Of a stretch of DNA of 42,310 nucleotides, positions 7,668 through 16,326 are shown in pieces; position 1 is the stretch's first letter; each line of letters begins with the position of its first letter. The notes below the pieces were generated by a model that ran no database searches, was not told the origin of the DNA, and saw only the letters and a program-made list of their open reading frames with translations. A program made the position numbers and the translations under genes. Origin of the DNA: an uncultured Pelagibacteraceae bacterium (lineage in GTDB: Bacteria; Pseudomonadota; Alphaproteobacteria; Pelagibacterales; Pelagibacteraceae); contig CACFCI010000006.1 in assembly GCA_902564785.1 (NCBI GenBank), positions 1 through 42,310 on the forward strand. The letters are read 5' to 3'.

Positions 7668-8078
7668 ATGTATAAAAATACTAATTGTTTTCATTTAGCT
7701 ATTCCGTGTGGTGATCTAGAGATAGCAAAAAAGTTTTATAGTGAAACTTTAGGATGTAGATTAGATAACTCGGCACAAGAATGGGCAGATGTTGATTTTT
7801 GGGGCAATGAACTAACCCTTCATAAAAGCGAACATAAATTAGATAATGAGAGACATGACGTTGATATGGGTAATGTGTCTGTTCCTCATTTTGGAGTTCA
7901 CTTATCTAGAAAAGATTTTGATGCACTTAAACAGAGACTTAAAGATAGTGGCACAAAATATTATGATGAGCCTTATCTTAGATTTAAGGGAACTAAGTAC
8001 GAACAAGAGACATTTTTTGTTAAAGATCCTAACGAAAATATTTTAGAAATTAAGACATTAACCGCAAATCCAGAATAA
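7668..8078 (+). CDS. VOC (glyoxalase/bleomycin-resistance) family protein
   Basis: A 136-residue vicinal-oxygen-chelate protein with two beta-alpha-beta-beta-beta modules. The first begins CFHLAIPCGDLEIAKKFYSETLGC; the second contains PHFGVHLSRKDFDALKQRLKDSG and ends FFVKDPNENILEIKT. Candidate metal ligands are H9, H70 (PHFGVH region) and the Glu in the final LEIK. Family reactions include lyases, dioxygenases and epimerases, and the substrate is not evident. It is followed after about 12 bases by the LysE-type gene and may be cotranscribed with it. Confidence 0.82.
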   Translation: MYKNTNCFHLAIPCGDLEIAKKFYSETLGCRLDNSAQEWADVDFWGNELTLHKSEHKLDNERHDVDMGNVSVPHFGVHLSRKDFDALKQRLKDSGTKYYDEPYLRFKGTKYEQETFFVKDPNENILEIKTLTANPE

Positions 8079-8090
8079 CCTAATAACTTG

Positions 8091-8699
8091 ATGGAATACC
8101 TAGTATTAGGTTTCTTTACTGGTCTTAGTTTAATCTTAGCATTAGGTGCTCAAAATATTTTTGTAATAGAACAAGGTTTAAAAAAAAAGCATGTCTTTTT
8201 GGTTTGTTTTGTTTGCTCAATTTCAGATTTAATTTTAATATTTTTAGGGATTTTTCTTTTTCATTACTTTATCCAATATTTTAATAATACAATTGAATTA
8301 ATATTTAATATTCTTTTAGTAATTTTTTTAATCCATTTTATTTATTCAAAAATTAAATTATTAAATTATAAGGTTAATATTAATAATAAGACTAAAGATT
8401 ATACAAAGTTTAATGTATTTTTAAAAACTCTTGGTTTTACATACTTAAACCCTCATGTTTATTCTGACACAGTGTTTTTCTTAGGAAATTTTTCAAAAAA
8501 TTTTATTTTATATCAAAAAATTTTATTTGGGGCAGGGGCTTCTATTGCATCTTTTACTTTCTTTTTTGTTATAGGGTATTTATCAAAAAATTTATCTAAA
8601 TATGCTAAAAGTGATAAAGTTTGGAAAGTGATAAATATATTTATAGTAAGTTTTATGACTATTTTAACATTGTTTATTATTTCAGAAATGATTAGATAA
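8091..8699 (+). CDS. LysE/ArgO-family amino-acid exporter
   Basis: A 202-residue membrane protein with about six TM helices. The N-terminal FFTGLSLILALGAQNIFVIEQG matches the LysE/ArgO signature GAQN.FV, and LGFTYLNPHVYSDTVFFLG matches the second conserved block (LNPHVYLDT). Members export lysine, arginine or other basic amino acids. I chose the ATG at 8091 over the in-frame TTG directly before it. The ABC ATPase gene starts 4 bases after the stop, so it may share the mRNA of the sugar transporter, although no functional link is obvious. Confidence 0.85.
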   Translation: MEYLVLGFFTGLSLILALGAQNIFVIEQGLKKKHVFLVCFVCSISDLILIFLGIFLFHYFIQYFNNTIELIFNILLVIFLIHFIYSKIKLLNYKVNINNKTKDYTKFNVFLKTLGFTYLNPHVYSDTVFFLGNFSKNFILYQKILFGAGASIASFTFFFVIGYLSKNLSKYAKSDKVWKVINIFIVSFMTILTLFIISEMIR

Positions 8700-8702
8700 G
8701 TA

Positions 8703-9758
8703 ATGGCAAATATAAAGTTTAGCAGTGTACATAAATCATTTGGTATTAATAAGATAATTAAAGATTTTAATCTCCAAGGAAAAGAGGATGAATTTCTTGT
8801 TTTGGTAGGACCATCAGGATGTGGAAAATCAACTCTTCTTAGGATGATTGCAGGATTAGAAAAAATAGATGAAGGTGAAATATTTATTAATGATCAAAAA
8901 ATTAATGAACTTCATCCATCAAAACGTCAAACTGCGATGGTTTTTCAATCTTATGCTCTTTATCCTCATATGAATGTTTATGAAAATATGTCTTTTGGTT
9001 TAAAAATTGAAAAAAGACCGAAGGAAGAAATCAAAACGAAAGTAATGCAGGCTGCAAAAATTCTAAAAATTGAAGAATTACTAGATAGAAAACCAAAACA
9101 ATTATCTGGAGGTCAAAGACAAAGAGTAGCGATAGGAAGGGCTATTACAAGAAATCCAAAAATATTTTTATTTGATGAACCTTTATCTAACCTTGATGCA
9201 GCACTGAGAGCAGAAATGAGGGTTGAAATATCTAAATTGCACAATCAAATCAAAACAAATATGATTTATGTAACTCATGATCAAGTAGAAGCTATGACAC
9301 TAGCAGACAGAATAGTTATTTTAAATCAAGGAAATATTGAACAGGTTGGTACACCAGAGGAAATTTATAATGATCCTGCAAATATTTTTGTTGCTCAATT
9401 TATTGGTACACCAAAAATGAATATTTTAGATGTGAAAGAAGAAAATATTATTTCAGAAAATACAATTAAATTATTAGGTAATGATATCCAGTTTGATAAA
9501 TTAAAATTAAATAAAACTAAACATTTTGTGGGTATTAGGCCTGAGCATTTAAAAGCAAATCAAAATACTCAATTTACTTTTGATCCTGAAATAGAATTAA
9601 TAGAAAACCTTGGTAATGAAAAAATTGTATATATGAAAAAAGATGAAAATCAAATAAGTGCAAAAATTCCAAGTAATATTGAAATAGGAAATTCTATAGG
9701 TTTTGATTTAAATGATATTTTTATTTTTGATGAAAATGGAAATAGGATCAAATCATAA
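8703..9758 (+). CDS. CUT1 sugar ABC transporter ATP-binding protein (UgpC/MalK-like)
   Basis: A 351-residue ATPase with Walker A GPSGCGKST (about 37-45), Q-loop MVFQSYALYPHM, signature LSGGQRQR (about 134-141), Walker B IFLFDEP and switch histidine in YVTHDQ. A C-terminal OB-type domain of about 120 residues contains GIRPEHL, typical of MalK/UgpC proteins that serve two permeases. It energises the sugar importer encoded by the binding protein at 9900 and the permeases at 11279 and 12528. It is upstream of the binding-protein gene, separated by a 141 bp gap holding its own promoter and operator candidates. Confidence 0.92.
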   Translation: MANIKFSSVHKSFGINKIIKDFNLQGKEDEFLVLVGPSGCGKSTLLRMIAGLEKIDEGEIFINDQKINELHPSKRQTAMVFQSYALYPHMNVYENMSFGLKIEKRPKEEIKTKVMQAAKILKIEELLDRKPKQLSGGQRQRVAIGRAITRNPKIFLFDEPLSNLDAALRAEMRVEISKLHNQIKTNMIYVTHDQVEAMTLADRIVILNQGNIEQVGTPEEIYNDPANIFVAQFIGTPKMNILDVKEENIISENTIKLLGNDIQFDKLKLNKTKHFVGIRPEHLKANQNTQFTFDPEIELIENLGNEKIVYMKKDENQISAKIPSNIEIGNSIGFDLNDIFIFDENGNRIKS

Positions 9759-9817
9759 CACAACTTATAATTGACTAATTTCAATTTTTTCCCCATTTTT
9801 TAGTTACTATGTATCAA

Positions 9818-9836
9818 TCACATATCAGATATGTGA
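9818..9836. promoter_or_regulatory. 19 bp perfect palindrome (operator candidate)
   Basis: TCACATATCAGATATGTGA has two 9-base arms around a single central A (9827) with no mismatch. It lies in the 141 bp gap between the ATPase gene and the binding-protein gene. It sits just upstream of a promoter-like pair, so its centre is about 55 bases before the predicted transcription start, a position that suits an activator or a repressor. The arms face outward relative to the CRP consensus (TGTGA-N6-TCACA), so it is not a standard CRP site. No regulator gene lies next to the operon. Confidence 0.5.
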
Positions 9837-9847
9837 CAGTCGTATCT

Positions 9848-9875
9848 TTGCTAAATATAATCATTTTAATATAGT
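9848..9875 (+). promoter_or_regulatory. Sigma70-like promoter candidate for the sugar-binding protein operon
   Basis: A TTGCTA box (9848-9853) and a TATAGT box (9870-9875) are 16 bases apart, downstream of the 19 bp palindrome. The predicted start near 9882 leaves a short leader containing a very strong Shine-Dalgarno GGAGGGG (9891-9897) before the ATG at 9900, as expected for an abundant periplasmic binding protein. The same TATAGT -10 hexamer appears before the VOC gene. Confidence 0.42.
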
Positions 9876-9899
9876 TTTGAATAAATATTTGGAGGGGAA

Positions 9900-11231
9900 A
9901 TGAAAAATATATTAAAGATGCTCTGCGTGATAACTTTATTTATTTCAAACGTTGTTTACGCAGACATAAAGTTTTGGACTACAGAAGTTCAGCCAGCCAG
10001 AATGGCAAAACAAGAAGAAATGGCTAAAGCTTTTGAGGCTAAAACAGGAATTAAAGTAGAAGTTATTCCAGTTGAAGAAAAAGATCTAGGAACTAGAGCT
10101 ACAGCTGCTGCAGCAGCAGGTGACTTACCTGATGTGATCTATCATACTTTACAATATGTATTACCATGGGCTGAAGCAGGAATATTAGATGTGGATGCTA
10201 ACAATGATGTTGTTAAAGCCTTAGGTAAAGATACATTTGCAACAGGTGCACTTAATATGGCAAAAAAGGGTTCAAAAATTGCAGCTGTTCCTGTTGATGG
10301 ATGGACGCAAATGGTTGTTTATAGAAAAGATCTTTTTGAAAATGCCGATTTAGCACCACCAACAAGTTATGCAAATATTGTAGCTGCAGTTGAGAAACTA
10401 TCAAAACAAAATGGAATGTTTGGGTTTGTAGCTGCTACCAAGACTGATGAAAATTTCATGAGTCAGGTTTTAGAACATGTCCTTTTAGCAAATGGAGTTA
10501 ATATTGTTAAAAAAGGTGGTATCAAAAAACAAGGTAAAAAATTAAAAGAAGCATTAGAGTTTTATAAAGTAATTGCTAAAGCTAGTCCTCCAGGAGAATT
10601 ATACTGGAAACAGTCTAGAGCATTATACTTTGCAGGTAAAACTCCAATGATTATTTGGTCACCATTTATTATGGATGAGCTAGCTGGTTTAAGAGACTCA
10701 GCACCACCGACAATTAACAGTGACCCAACTTCACCTGAACTAGCATCTAAAACTGGTTTCATAACTAATTTTAGTGGACCTAGTAATAAAAAAGGTGCTG
10801 CATGGGCAGATGTTAGATATTTTGGTATAACAGCTGATGCAGATACAGATGAAGCTAAACAATTCATCATGTACTCAATGGACGAAGGTTACACAAGCAC
10901 ATTATCTATAGCTCCAGAAGGTAAATTTCCTGTAAGAAGAGGAAACTCAAGTGACCCAGAGGCTTTCACAAAAGCTTGGAGTAAACTACCTGTTGGAGTT
11001 GATAGAAAAGCTCCGTTGTCAGATCTTTATGACCCAGATGTTATTAATAACATTGTAGCTGGTTTAGATACTGCAAATAGATGGGGTGTTAAAGAAGGTG
11101 AACTATCAAGAGCATCAAAAGTCATAAATTCTCAGTTTATAAATAGAATTACTAGACTTTATATTGATGACCAAATTGATGTTGATGAAGCTGTTGATAT
11201 GATTAACAAATCATTAGCTAAATTCAATTAA
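9900..11231 (+). CDS. CUT1 sugar ABC transporter substrate-binding protein
   Basis: A 443-residue periplasmic binding protein of the MalE/UgpB (SBP_bac_1) type. It has a Sec signal peptide (MKNILKMLCVITLFISNVVYA, cut about residue 21) and then IKFWTTEVQPARMAKQEEMAKAFEAKTGIKVEVIPVEEKD, the typical first strand and helix. ADLPDVIYH and GWTQMVVYRKDLFE are the usual hinge-proximal blocks. It captures the sugar and delivers it to the permeases. The ligand cannot be read from sequence; the GH63-like hydrolase at the end of the operon suggests a small glucoside/mannoside rather than a free monosaccharide. A strong hairpin follows the stop codon. Confidence 0.9.
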   Translation: MKNILKMLCVITLFISNVVYADIKFWTTEVQPARMAKQEEMAKAFEAKTGIKVEVIPVEEKDLGTRATAAAAAGDLPDVIYHTLQYVLPWAEAGILDVDANNDVVKALGKDTFATGALNMAKKGSKIAAVPVDGWTQMVVYRKDLFENADLAPPTSYANIVAAVEKLSKQNGMFGFVAATKTDENFMSQVLEHVLLANGVNIVKKGGIKKQGKKLKEALEFYKVIAKASPPGELYWKQSRALYFAGKTPMIIWSPFIMDELAGLRDSAPPTINSDPTSPELASKTGFITNFSGPSNKKGAAWADVRYFGITADADTDEAKQFIMYSMDEGYTSTLSIAPEGKFPVRRGNSSDPEAFTKAWSKLPVGVDRKAPLSDLYDPDVINNIVAGLDTANRWGVKEGELSRASKVINSQFINRITRLYIDDQIDVDEAVDMINKSLAKFN

Positions 11232-11243
11232 TTTAAATTTTTT

Positions 11244-11277
11244 AAAAAAGCGGATAATATATATTATCCGCTTTTTT
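11244..11277 (+). terminator. Strong hairpin after the sugar-binding protein gene (terminator/attenuator)
   Basis: A perfect inverted repeat has 17-base arms AAAAAAGCGGATAATAT and ATATTATCCGCTTTTTT meeting at 11260/11261. It forms a GC-clamped stem and ends in a run of seven T on the plus strand. It lies 13 bases after the binding-protein stop and ends two bases before the permease start codon. It probably terminates most transcripts and stabilises the binding-protein mRNA, so that the permeases are made at a lower level. Confidence 0.85.
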
Positions 11278-11278
11278 T

Positions 11279-12538
11279 ATGAATGACACTTTAGCAAATA
11301 CAGAAAAAAAAACTGCATACATATTAACATTACCTGCAGTCCTTTTAGTTTTTTCAATAATTTTATTTCCAATTTTTTCAAATATTTGGATTAGTTTTAA
11401 AGAGGTTGAATTAAAGGATATTAGAATTCCAGAACCAAGAGCAAAAAAAATTGTAAAATCAATTTCTAATGAACCTTCTAAAATAAAAATAATATATAAG
11501 TTAAGAAATAGTTCATTAATTCAAGAAATAAGAGATGTATCTTTTCAAGATAATTTCCCAAAAAATTTTGAAATTGAAAATTTAGATCAAAGATGTTCCT
11601 ATAAAAAGTATAATTTAAAGTGCAAATTCGGAAATTGGCCCGCTAAATATAAGGAAAATTTTCAAGTAATATTTGCAATAAATGATGGATCAAAAATAGA
11701 TAAAACATATCTCAAATCAATTAAACCAAAATTAGACGGAAAATCTGATAATATATTGCTTAATACCAACTTTACTCTCAAAAACTTTAAAAAAGTTTTG
11801 TTTGAAAATGAATTTGTAGATTTATTATTAACAACTTTTTATTACACATTTTTTGGAACTGTTGGCTCAATAGTATTTGGTATTTTAACTGCTCAAATGG
11901 TAAATCAAAAATTTTATGGAAGAACATTCATGAGAAGTGTTTTGCTTTTCCCTTATGTTGCTCCAGTTGTAGCTTTAGCTTATACTTGGGAACTTCTGCT
12001 AGATCCAAATAGTGGGACGTTAAATAGTTTATTATTAAATTACCAAATTATTGAAACTCCAATAAACCTTCTAGGACAAAAATATATTGAAATTAGTATT
12101 TTGGGTTTCGATTTTAAATTAAGGTTAGCACTTACAACAGTTATAATGTTTGAAATTTGGAGGTATTTCCCTTTAGCTTTTTTATTTATTCTTGCTAGAC
12201 TTCAAGCCATTCCAAAAGAATTATACGAGGCTGCTGATGTTGATGGAGCAAGTCCTTTTCAAAAATTTTTTAATATTACACTTCCTCAAATTACTGCGGT
12301 AATTTCAATTTTATTCATGATTAGATTTATATGGAATTTTAATAAATTTGAGGATGTTTTTTTATTAACAGGAGGTGCATCAGGAACAAGAACTTTACCA
12401 ATAAATGTTTATCAACAAGGTTTTGCAATATCAGACATTGGAATGGGCTCGGCTGTTTCAATAGTAATCGTCGTATTGCTTTTAATGTTTATGTTTTTTT
12501 ATTTTAAACTTTTAGGAAAGAGAGTAGATGAGAACTAA
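11279..12538 (+). CDS. CUT1 sugar ABC transporter permease (MalF-like) with periplasmic insert
   Basis: A 419-residue permease. TM1 (about 14-38) is followed by a hydrophilic segment of about 125 residues (40-165) with two cysteines, C106 and C115, that could form a disulfide. Then comes the five- or six-helix transport domain with the EAA loop EAADVDGASPFQKFFNITLP (about 319-338) that docks to the ATPase. MalF also has an extra periplasmic domain between early helices, but this one does not obviously resemble it. It overlaps the second permease by 11 bp. Translation starts directly after the terminator hairpin, so ribosome access may depend on read-through RNA. Confidence 0.88.
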   Translation: MNDTLANTEKKTAYILTLPAVLLVFSIILFPIFSNIWISFKEVELKDIRIPEPRAKKIVKSISNEPSKIKIIYKLRNSSLIQEIRDVSFQDNFPKNFEIENLDQRCSYKKYNLKCKFGNWPAKYKENFQVIFAINDGSKIDKTYLKSIKPKLDGKSDNILLNTNFTLKNFKKVLFENEFVDLLLTTFYYTFFGTVGSIVFGILTAQMVNQKFYGRTFMRSVLLFPYVAPVVALAYTWELLLDPNSGTLNSLLLNYQIIETPINLLGQKYIEISILGFDFKLRLALTTVIMFEIWRYFPLAFLFILARLQAIPKELYEAADVDGASPFQKFFNITLPQITAVISILFMIRFIWNFNKFEDVFLLTGGASGTRTLPINVYQQGFAISDIGMGSAVSIVIVVLLLMFMFFYFKLLGKRVDEN

Positions 12539-13721
12539 AAATACCATAATATTTTCATTGATATCTACTTTTTTCTTAATTTTTTTAATTTCGATTTGGA
12601 AGATATTAGCAACGTTGCAAGGTTTGAGCATTAAAAGCTTTAACATAGAAATACTTTTTATCTTTGGGTTATTGATATCATTAGCCCACCTTGGAATAGG
12701 AGATAGAATTAAATCATTTTATAAATCAATCATTTTTTCTTTATTATTCGTTTTTTGTGACGGTTACTTGACACAAAAATTACCAATTTGGTATAATGTG
12801 GGTGTATTTTTAATATTATATTTTTTTACTAATAAAATTAGTAAGTATAGTTTTGTAGGCTTAAAAGAAGAGCACTCTACCCAAGTAATTTTATTTGACT
12901 TCCTAACTTTATTTGGAATTTTATTTTTCTCTTTTGTAATACTCTTTCCATTTTACATGATGTTGGTAACAAGTTTTAAAACACAAATAGCTTTATTAGT
13001 GAATCCTTTAGATTTTAGTATAAATTTTAGACAAGATATAAAGGATTTATTTAAATCTTATTTCGTAATTTTTAAATCTTATAAATTTGGAAAATATATT
13101 GTTACCAGCACTATTGTTTCTGTTGGCACAGTTATTATCACTCTTCTTTTTGCTATACCTGCTGCTTATGCAGTTGCAAGATTAAATTTCTTTGGAAAAA
13201 CATTTTTGTCTACATCTATATTAATAATATACATGTTCCCTGCAATCGTTCTCGTTATTCCGTTGTATACAATTTTTAGTCAATTGGGTTTACGTAATTC
13301 AATAGAGGGTTTATTAATTGTGTATACAGCAACAACACTTCCAGTAGCTATTTATATGTTGCAAGGATACTTCAAAAGTATACCAAAAGAATTAGAAGAA
13401 GCTGCAATTTTAGATAAATTGAGTTGGTACGGTATAATAACAAAAATTATAATACCTCTAAGTATTCCAGCAATTTCATCAGTTGCCTTATATGTTTTTA
13501 TGATCGCTTGGAATGAGTTTTTATTTTCTTTGATGTTTCTAGATAATCCTAATTCATTTACGTTATCGAGAGCTATCCAATATTTAAGTGGAGATGCAGA
13601 AACACCAAGACAATATTTAATGGCAGGATCAGTTATTGTTACATTACCAGTATTATTTATATTTGTTTATTTTGAAAAATATCTAGTTAGCGGTTTGACA
13701 GCAGGAAGCGTTAAAGGATAA
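12528..13721 (+). CDS. CUT1 sugar ABC transporter permease (MalG-like) with extra N-terminal helices
   Basis: A 397-residue permease, longer than the usual 270-300 of MalG-type proteins. The first 110 or so residues add about four hydrophobic segments (9-30, 38-56, 65-82, 86-102). The typical core follows: PFYMMLVTSFKTQ (about 146), six helices, and the EAA loop EEAAILDKLSWYGIITKIIIPLS (about 286-308). It pairs with the preceding permease and the UgpC-like ATPase. Its stop codon shares one base with the start of the glycoside hydrolase gene. Confidence 0.88.
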   Translation: MRTKNTIIFSLISTFFLIFLISIWKILATLQGLSIKSFNIEILFIFGLLISLAHLGIGDRIKSFYKSIIFSLLFVFCDGYLTQKLPIWYNVGVFLILYFFTNKISKYSFVGLKEEHSTQVILFDFLTLFGILFFSFVILFPFYMMLVTSFKTQIALLVNPLDFSINFRQDIKDLFKSYFVIFKSYKFGKYIVTSTIVSVGTVIITLLFAIPAAYAVARLNFFGKTFLSTSILIIYMFPAIVLVIPLYTIFSQLGLRNSIEGLLIVYTATTLPVAIYMLQGYFKSIPKELEEAAILDKLSWYGIITKIIIPLSIPAISSVALYVFMIAWNEFLFSLMFLDNPNSFTLSRAIQYLSGDAETPRQYLMAGSVIVTLPVLFIFVYFEKYLVSGLTAGSVKG

Positions 13722-14983
13722 TGAATAAGTTTATTAAAAATGCTCAAAAAATTTTAACTGGAAATAGAAAAAGAGGATATACCTTACCGACAAATAACAA
13801 ACTTTATCCAGCTCAATGGAATTGGGATTCAGCATTTATTGCGTTAGGATATTCTTATTTTAATTTAAATTTTGCATTAAAAGAAATAAAGACACTTTTA
13901 GACGGACAATGGAAAAATGGAATGGTTCCTCATATATTGTTTCATAATACAGATACAAACTATTATCCTAATCATACTGCTTGGAATTGTGGGAACAAAA
14001 TTCGCTCATCCGGAATAACTCAGCCACCCGTACTTGCAAGTATTTTAAAACTAATAATGGATAAAAATAAAATTACTAAAAAACAAAAATTAGAAATTAA
14101 AAAAATAATAATTAAAATTAAAAAATCTCATGAGTGGTTTATTCAATATAGAGATCCAAATAAAACTGGTTTGGTTTCAATACTGCATCCTTGGGAAAGT
14201 GGTTATGACAACTCTTCACTTTGGGATGAACCAATGAAGAAAGTTATAACTGAAAAAAATATTCAATATAAAAGGGCTGATAACAAAGTTGTTAATCCAG
14301 AATACAGACCTCTAAATATTGATTATGATAGATATGTAACGATTAAAAATGATTTAAGAAAAAAAAAGTATAATCCAAAAAAAATATTCAGAACCGCATT
14401 GTTTAATGTAGTTGATATCGGTTTTAATTCTATATTTCTAAAAGCAAACAAAGATTTAATTATATTATTGAATAAATTTAATCTTAATAGTTCAAAAATA
14501 AAAAACTATTTAAAAATTACTGAGAGAAATATTTTAAAATTTTTTGACCAAAAAAATGGTGCTTTTTTTTCTTTTGATTTAAAACATAAAAAAAAAATAT
14601 TTGTTCCATCAATAACAAATTATTTTATTTTGTTTGCTGACATTAAAAATCAAAAGATAAATAATGTTTTAATTAAAAACTTAAAAAAACATAACTTAAA
14701 GCAAAAATATTTCTTTTCTTCAATAAAACCTAATCACAAAAGTTTTGAAGAAAAACGTTATTGGAGAGGACCAGTATGGATTAATTGTAATTGGTTTATA
14801 TACAAAGGTTTAAAGAATAAAGACAATAAATACTCAAAAAAAATTAAACAAAGCACTATTAATTTGGTAGAAAAAAAAGGATTTCATGAATATTACAGTT
14901 GTAAGAATGGTGAACCAATGGGGGCAAAAAATTTTTCTTGGTCGGCAGCTCTTTATTTGGATTTAAAGTTGAGTAATTACTAA
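13721..14983 (+). CDS. GH63-like glycoside hydrolase (glucosylglycerate/mannosylglycerate hydrolase type)
   Basis: A 420-residue protein with the (alpha/alpha)6-barrel pattern of family GH63 and the related GH37/GH15. WNWDSAFIALGY (about 33-44), the HPWESGYDNS block (156-165) with a candidate general-acid Asp163, YWRGPVWINCNW, and a C-terminal GEPMGAKNFSWSAALYLDL carrying a candidate catalytic Glu all fit. The short length and motifs match bacterial mannosylglycerate and glucosylglycerate hydrolases better than the eukaryotic processing glucosidase. No signal peptide is present, so it acts in the cytoplasm on imported substrate. Its position as the last gene of a sugar ABC operon supports this. 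The exact substrate is inference. Confidence 0.78.
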   Translation: MNKFIKNAQKILTGNRKRGYTLPTNNKLYPAQWNWDSAFIALGYSYFNLNFALKEIKTLLDGQWKNGMVPHILFHNTDTNYYPNHTAWNCGNKIRSSGITQPPVLASILKLIMDKNKITKKQKLEIKKIIIKIKKSHEWFIQYRDPNKTGLVSILHPWESGYDNSSLWDEPMKKVITEKNIQYKRADNKVVNPEYRPLNIDYDRYVTIKNDLRKKKYNPKKIFRTALFNVVDIGFNSIFLKANKDLIILLNKFNLNSSKIKNYLKITERNILKFFDQKNGAFFSFDLKHKKKIFVPSITNYFILFADIKNQKINNVLIKNLKKHNLKQKYFFSSIKPNHKSFEEKRYWRGPVWINCNWFIYKGLKNKDNKYSKKIKQSTINLVEKKGFHEYYSCKNGEPMGAKNFSWSAALYLDLKLSNY

Positions 14984-16266
14984 TTAGAAAAACCGTATTT
15001 TCTTAATCTTACATCACCTGTTCTAGCATGTGCTTCCATTCCTTCGTATCTAGAAATTCTTGCACAAGCTGCACCAACTTCTTTTGTCGATTCTTTAGTC
15101 ATTCTTTGAAAACTCAAAGTTTTAATAAATTTACCAACAAATAAACCGCCTGTATATCTGCCAGCACCTTTAGTTGGTAATATATGGTTTGTGCCTGAGC
15201 ATTTATCTCCATAAGCAACAGTTGTCTCTTCACCAATGAATAAAGATCCATAATTCTTCAATCTATCGTGATACCATTTTAAATTTTTAGTCTGAACTTC
15301 TAAATGTTCAGGAGCGTATTCATCGCTCACTTTAGCAATCTCTTCGTCGGTATCACAAAGAATTACTTCTCCATAATCTCTCCATGCCGCGCCTGAATTT
15401 TCTCTTGGCAAATCTGGCAAATCCTCAATTAATTCGGGAACTCTTTGCATTACATATTCAGCAACTTTTTTACTTTTAGTAAATAACCAAGCTGGTGAGT
15501 TATAACCGTGTTCAGCTTGTCCAACTAAATCATATGCAACCATTTCAGGATCCGCTGTATCATCTGCAATTACGGCAATTTCTGTAGGTCCTGCAAATAA
15601 ATCTATACCAACTTTTCCAAATAAAATTCTTTTTGCTTCAGCAACAAATTGGTTTCCAGGTCCAACTAAAATATCTGCAGGAGCATTTCCAAATAAACCA
15701 TTTGTCATAGCTGCTATAGCTTGTACACCCCCTAAATTCATTATTACATCAGCCCCACATAAGTCAGCTGTATAAACAATAGATGGATGGACTCCAACAC
15801 CAGGTTTAGGTGAACTACAAACTAAAATGTTTTTAACACCAGCAACTTTTGCTGTTGTGACACTCATTACAGCTGAAGCAATATGAGCATATCTTCCCGC
15901 AGGAACATAACAACCTGCTGTATTTACAGGAATAAGTTTTTGTCCAGCAAACAAACCATCAGATAATTCAACTTCAAAGTCTTGACCATAATTTTTTAAT
16001 TGTGCTTCAGCAAATTTTCTTACTCTTTCGTGAGAAAATTGAATATCGTCTTTAGTTTTTTGATCTAAATTTTTTTTGATTTCTTCGATTTTTTCTTTTG
16101 ATACAATTACATCACCTTCATATTTATCAAACTTTTTTGAAAGTTCCTTGCAACCTTCTTCTTTACTAGTCTCAATATCTTTTAGAATATTTTCAACTAT
16201 TTCTCGTGTTTTTGTGTCGTCAGTTGATGATGTTTTTGGTGATTTTTTTAAGTATGTAATTGCCAT
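14980..16266 (-). CDS. HisD-family NAD dehydrogenase, sulfopropanediol dehydrogenase (HpsN)-like
   Basis: A 428-residue member of the histidinol dehydrogenase family, which oxidises an alcohol to a carboxylate in two NAD-dependent steps. Zinc and catalytic residues are intact: GQAEHGYNSPAWLF (Gln/His ligands), YAPEHLE (catalytic Glu-His), GDKCSGTNHILPT (Asp ligand) and GMEAHAR (His ligand). The N-terminal specificity block reads GCYVPAGRYAHIASAVMSVTTAKVAGV, where biosynthetic HisD normally has YVPGGTA.YPSTVLM. I recall the GRYxHxAS pattern from HpsN-type (R)-2,3-dihydroxypropanesulfonate dehydrogenases. It ends an operon with a phosphotransacetylase and an ABC importer, not with his genes, so catabolism is likelier than histidine synthesis. 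Confidence 0.75.
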   Translation of the reverse strand: MAITYLKKSPKTSSTDDTKTREIVENILKDIETSKEEGCKELSKKFDKYEGDVIVSKEKIEEIKKNLDQKTKDDIQFSHERVRKFAEAQLKNYGQDFEVELSDGLFAGQKLIPVNTAGCYVPAGRYAHIASAVMSVTTAKVAGVKNILVCSSPKPGVGVHPSIVYTADLCGADVIMNLGGVQAIAAMTNGLFGNAPADILVGPGNQFVAEAKRILFGKVGIDLFAGPTEIAVIADDTADPEMVAYDLVGQAEHGYNSPAWLFTKSKKVAEYVMQRVPELIEDLPDLPRENSGAAWRDYGEVILCDTDEEIAKVSDEYAPEHLEVQTKNLKWYHDRLKNYGSLFIGEETTVAYGDKCSGTNHILPTKGAGRYTGGLFVGKFIKTLSFQRMTKESTKEVGAACARISRYEGMEAHARTGDVRLRKYGFSN

Positions 16267-16297
16267 TTCTCTCCTTTAAAATTTCAGTTTATTTAAA

Positions 16298-16317
16298 TGA
16301 ATTTCTTTTGAAATTCA
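16298..16317 (-). terminator. Intercistronic hairpin (possible attenuator or RNA stabiliser)
   Basis: TGAATTTC and GAAATTCA are 8-base perfect arms around a TTTT loop, in the 60 bp gap between the phosphotransacetylase stop (16327) and the HisD-family start (16266). No long U-run follows on the minus strand, so it is more likely a processing or stabilising element than an efficient terminator. Confidence 0.35.
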
Positions 16318-16326
16318 ATGAATCAT

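Noticed and set aside
10562..10870. 102-residue minus-strand open frame within the sugar-binding protein gene
   Set aside because: Antisense shadow within a gene with full-length family similarity.
14980..16266. Annotation as biosynthetic histidinol dehydrogenase hisD
   Set aside because: The catalytic frame is conserved but the substrate-side block differs from HisD and the operon has no histidine genes. I kept it as HisD-family, HpsN-like; a phylogeny would settle it.
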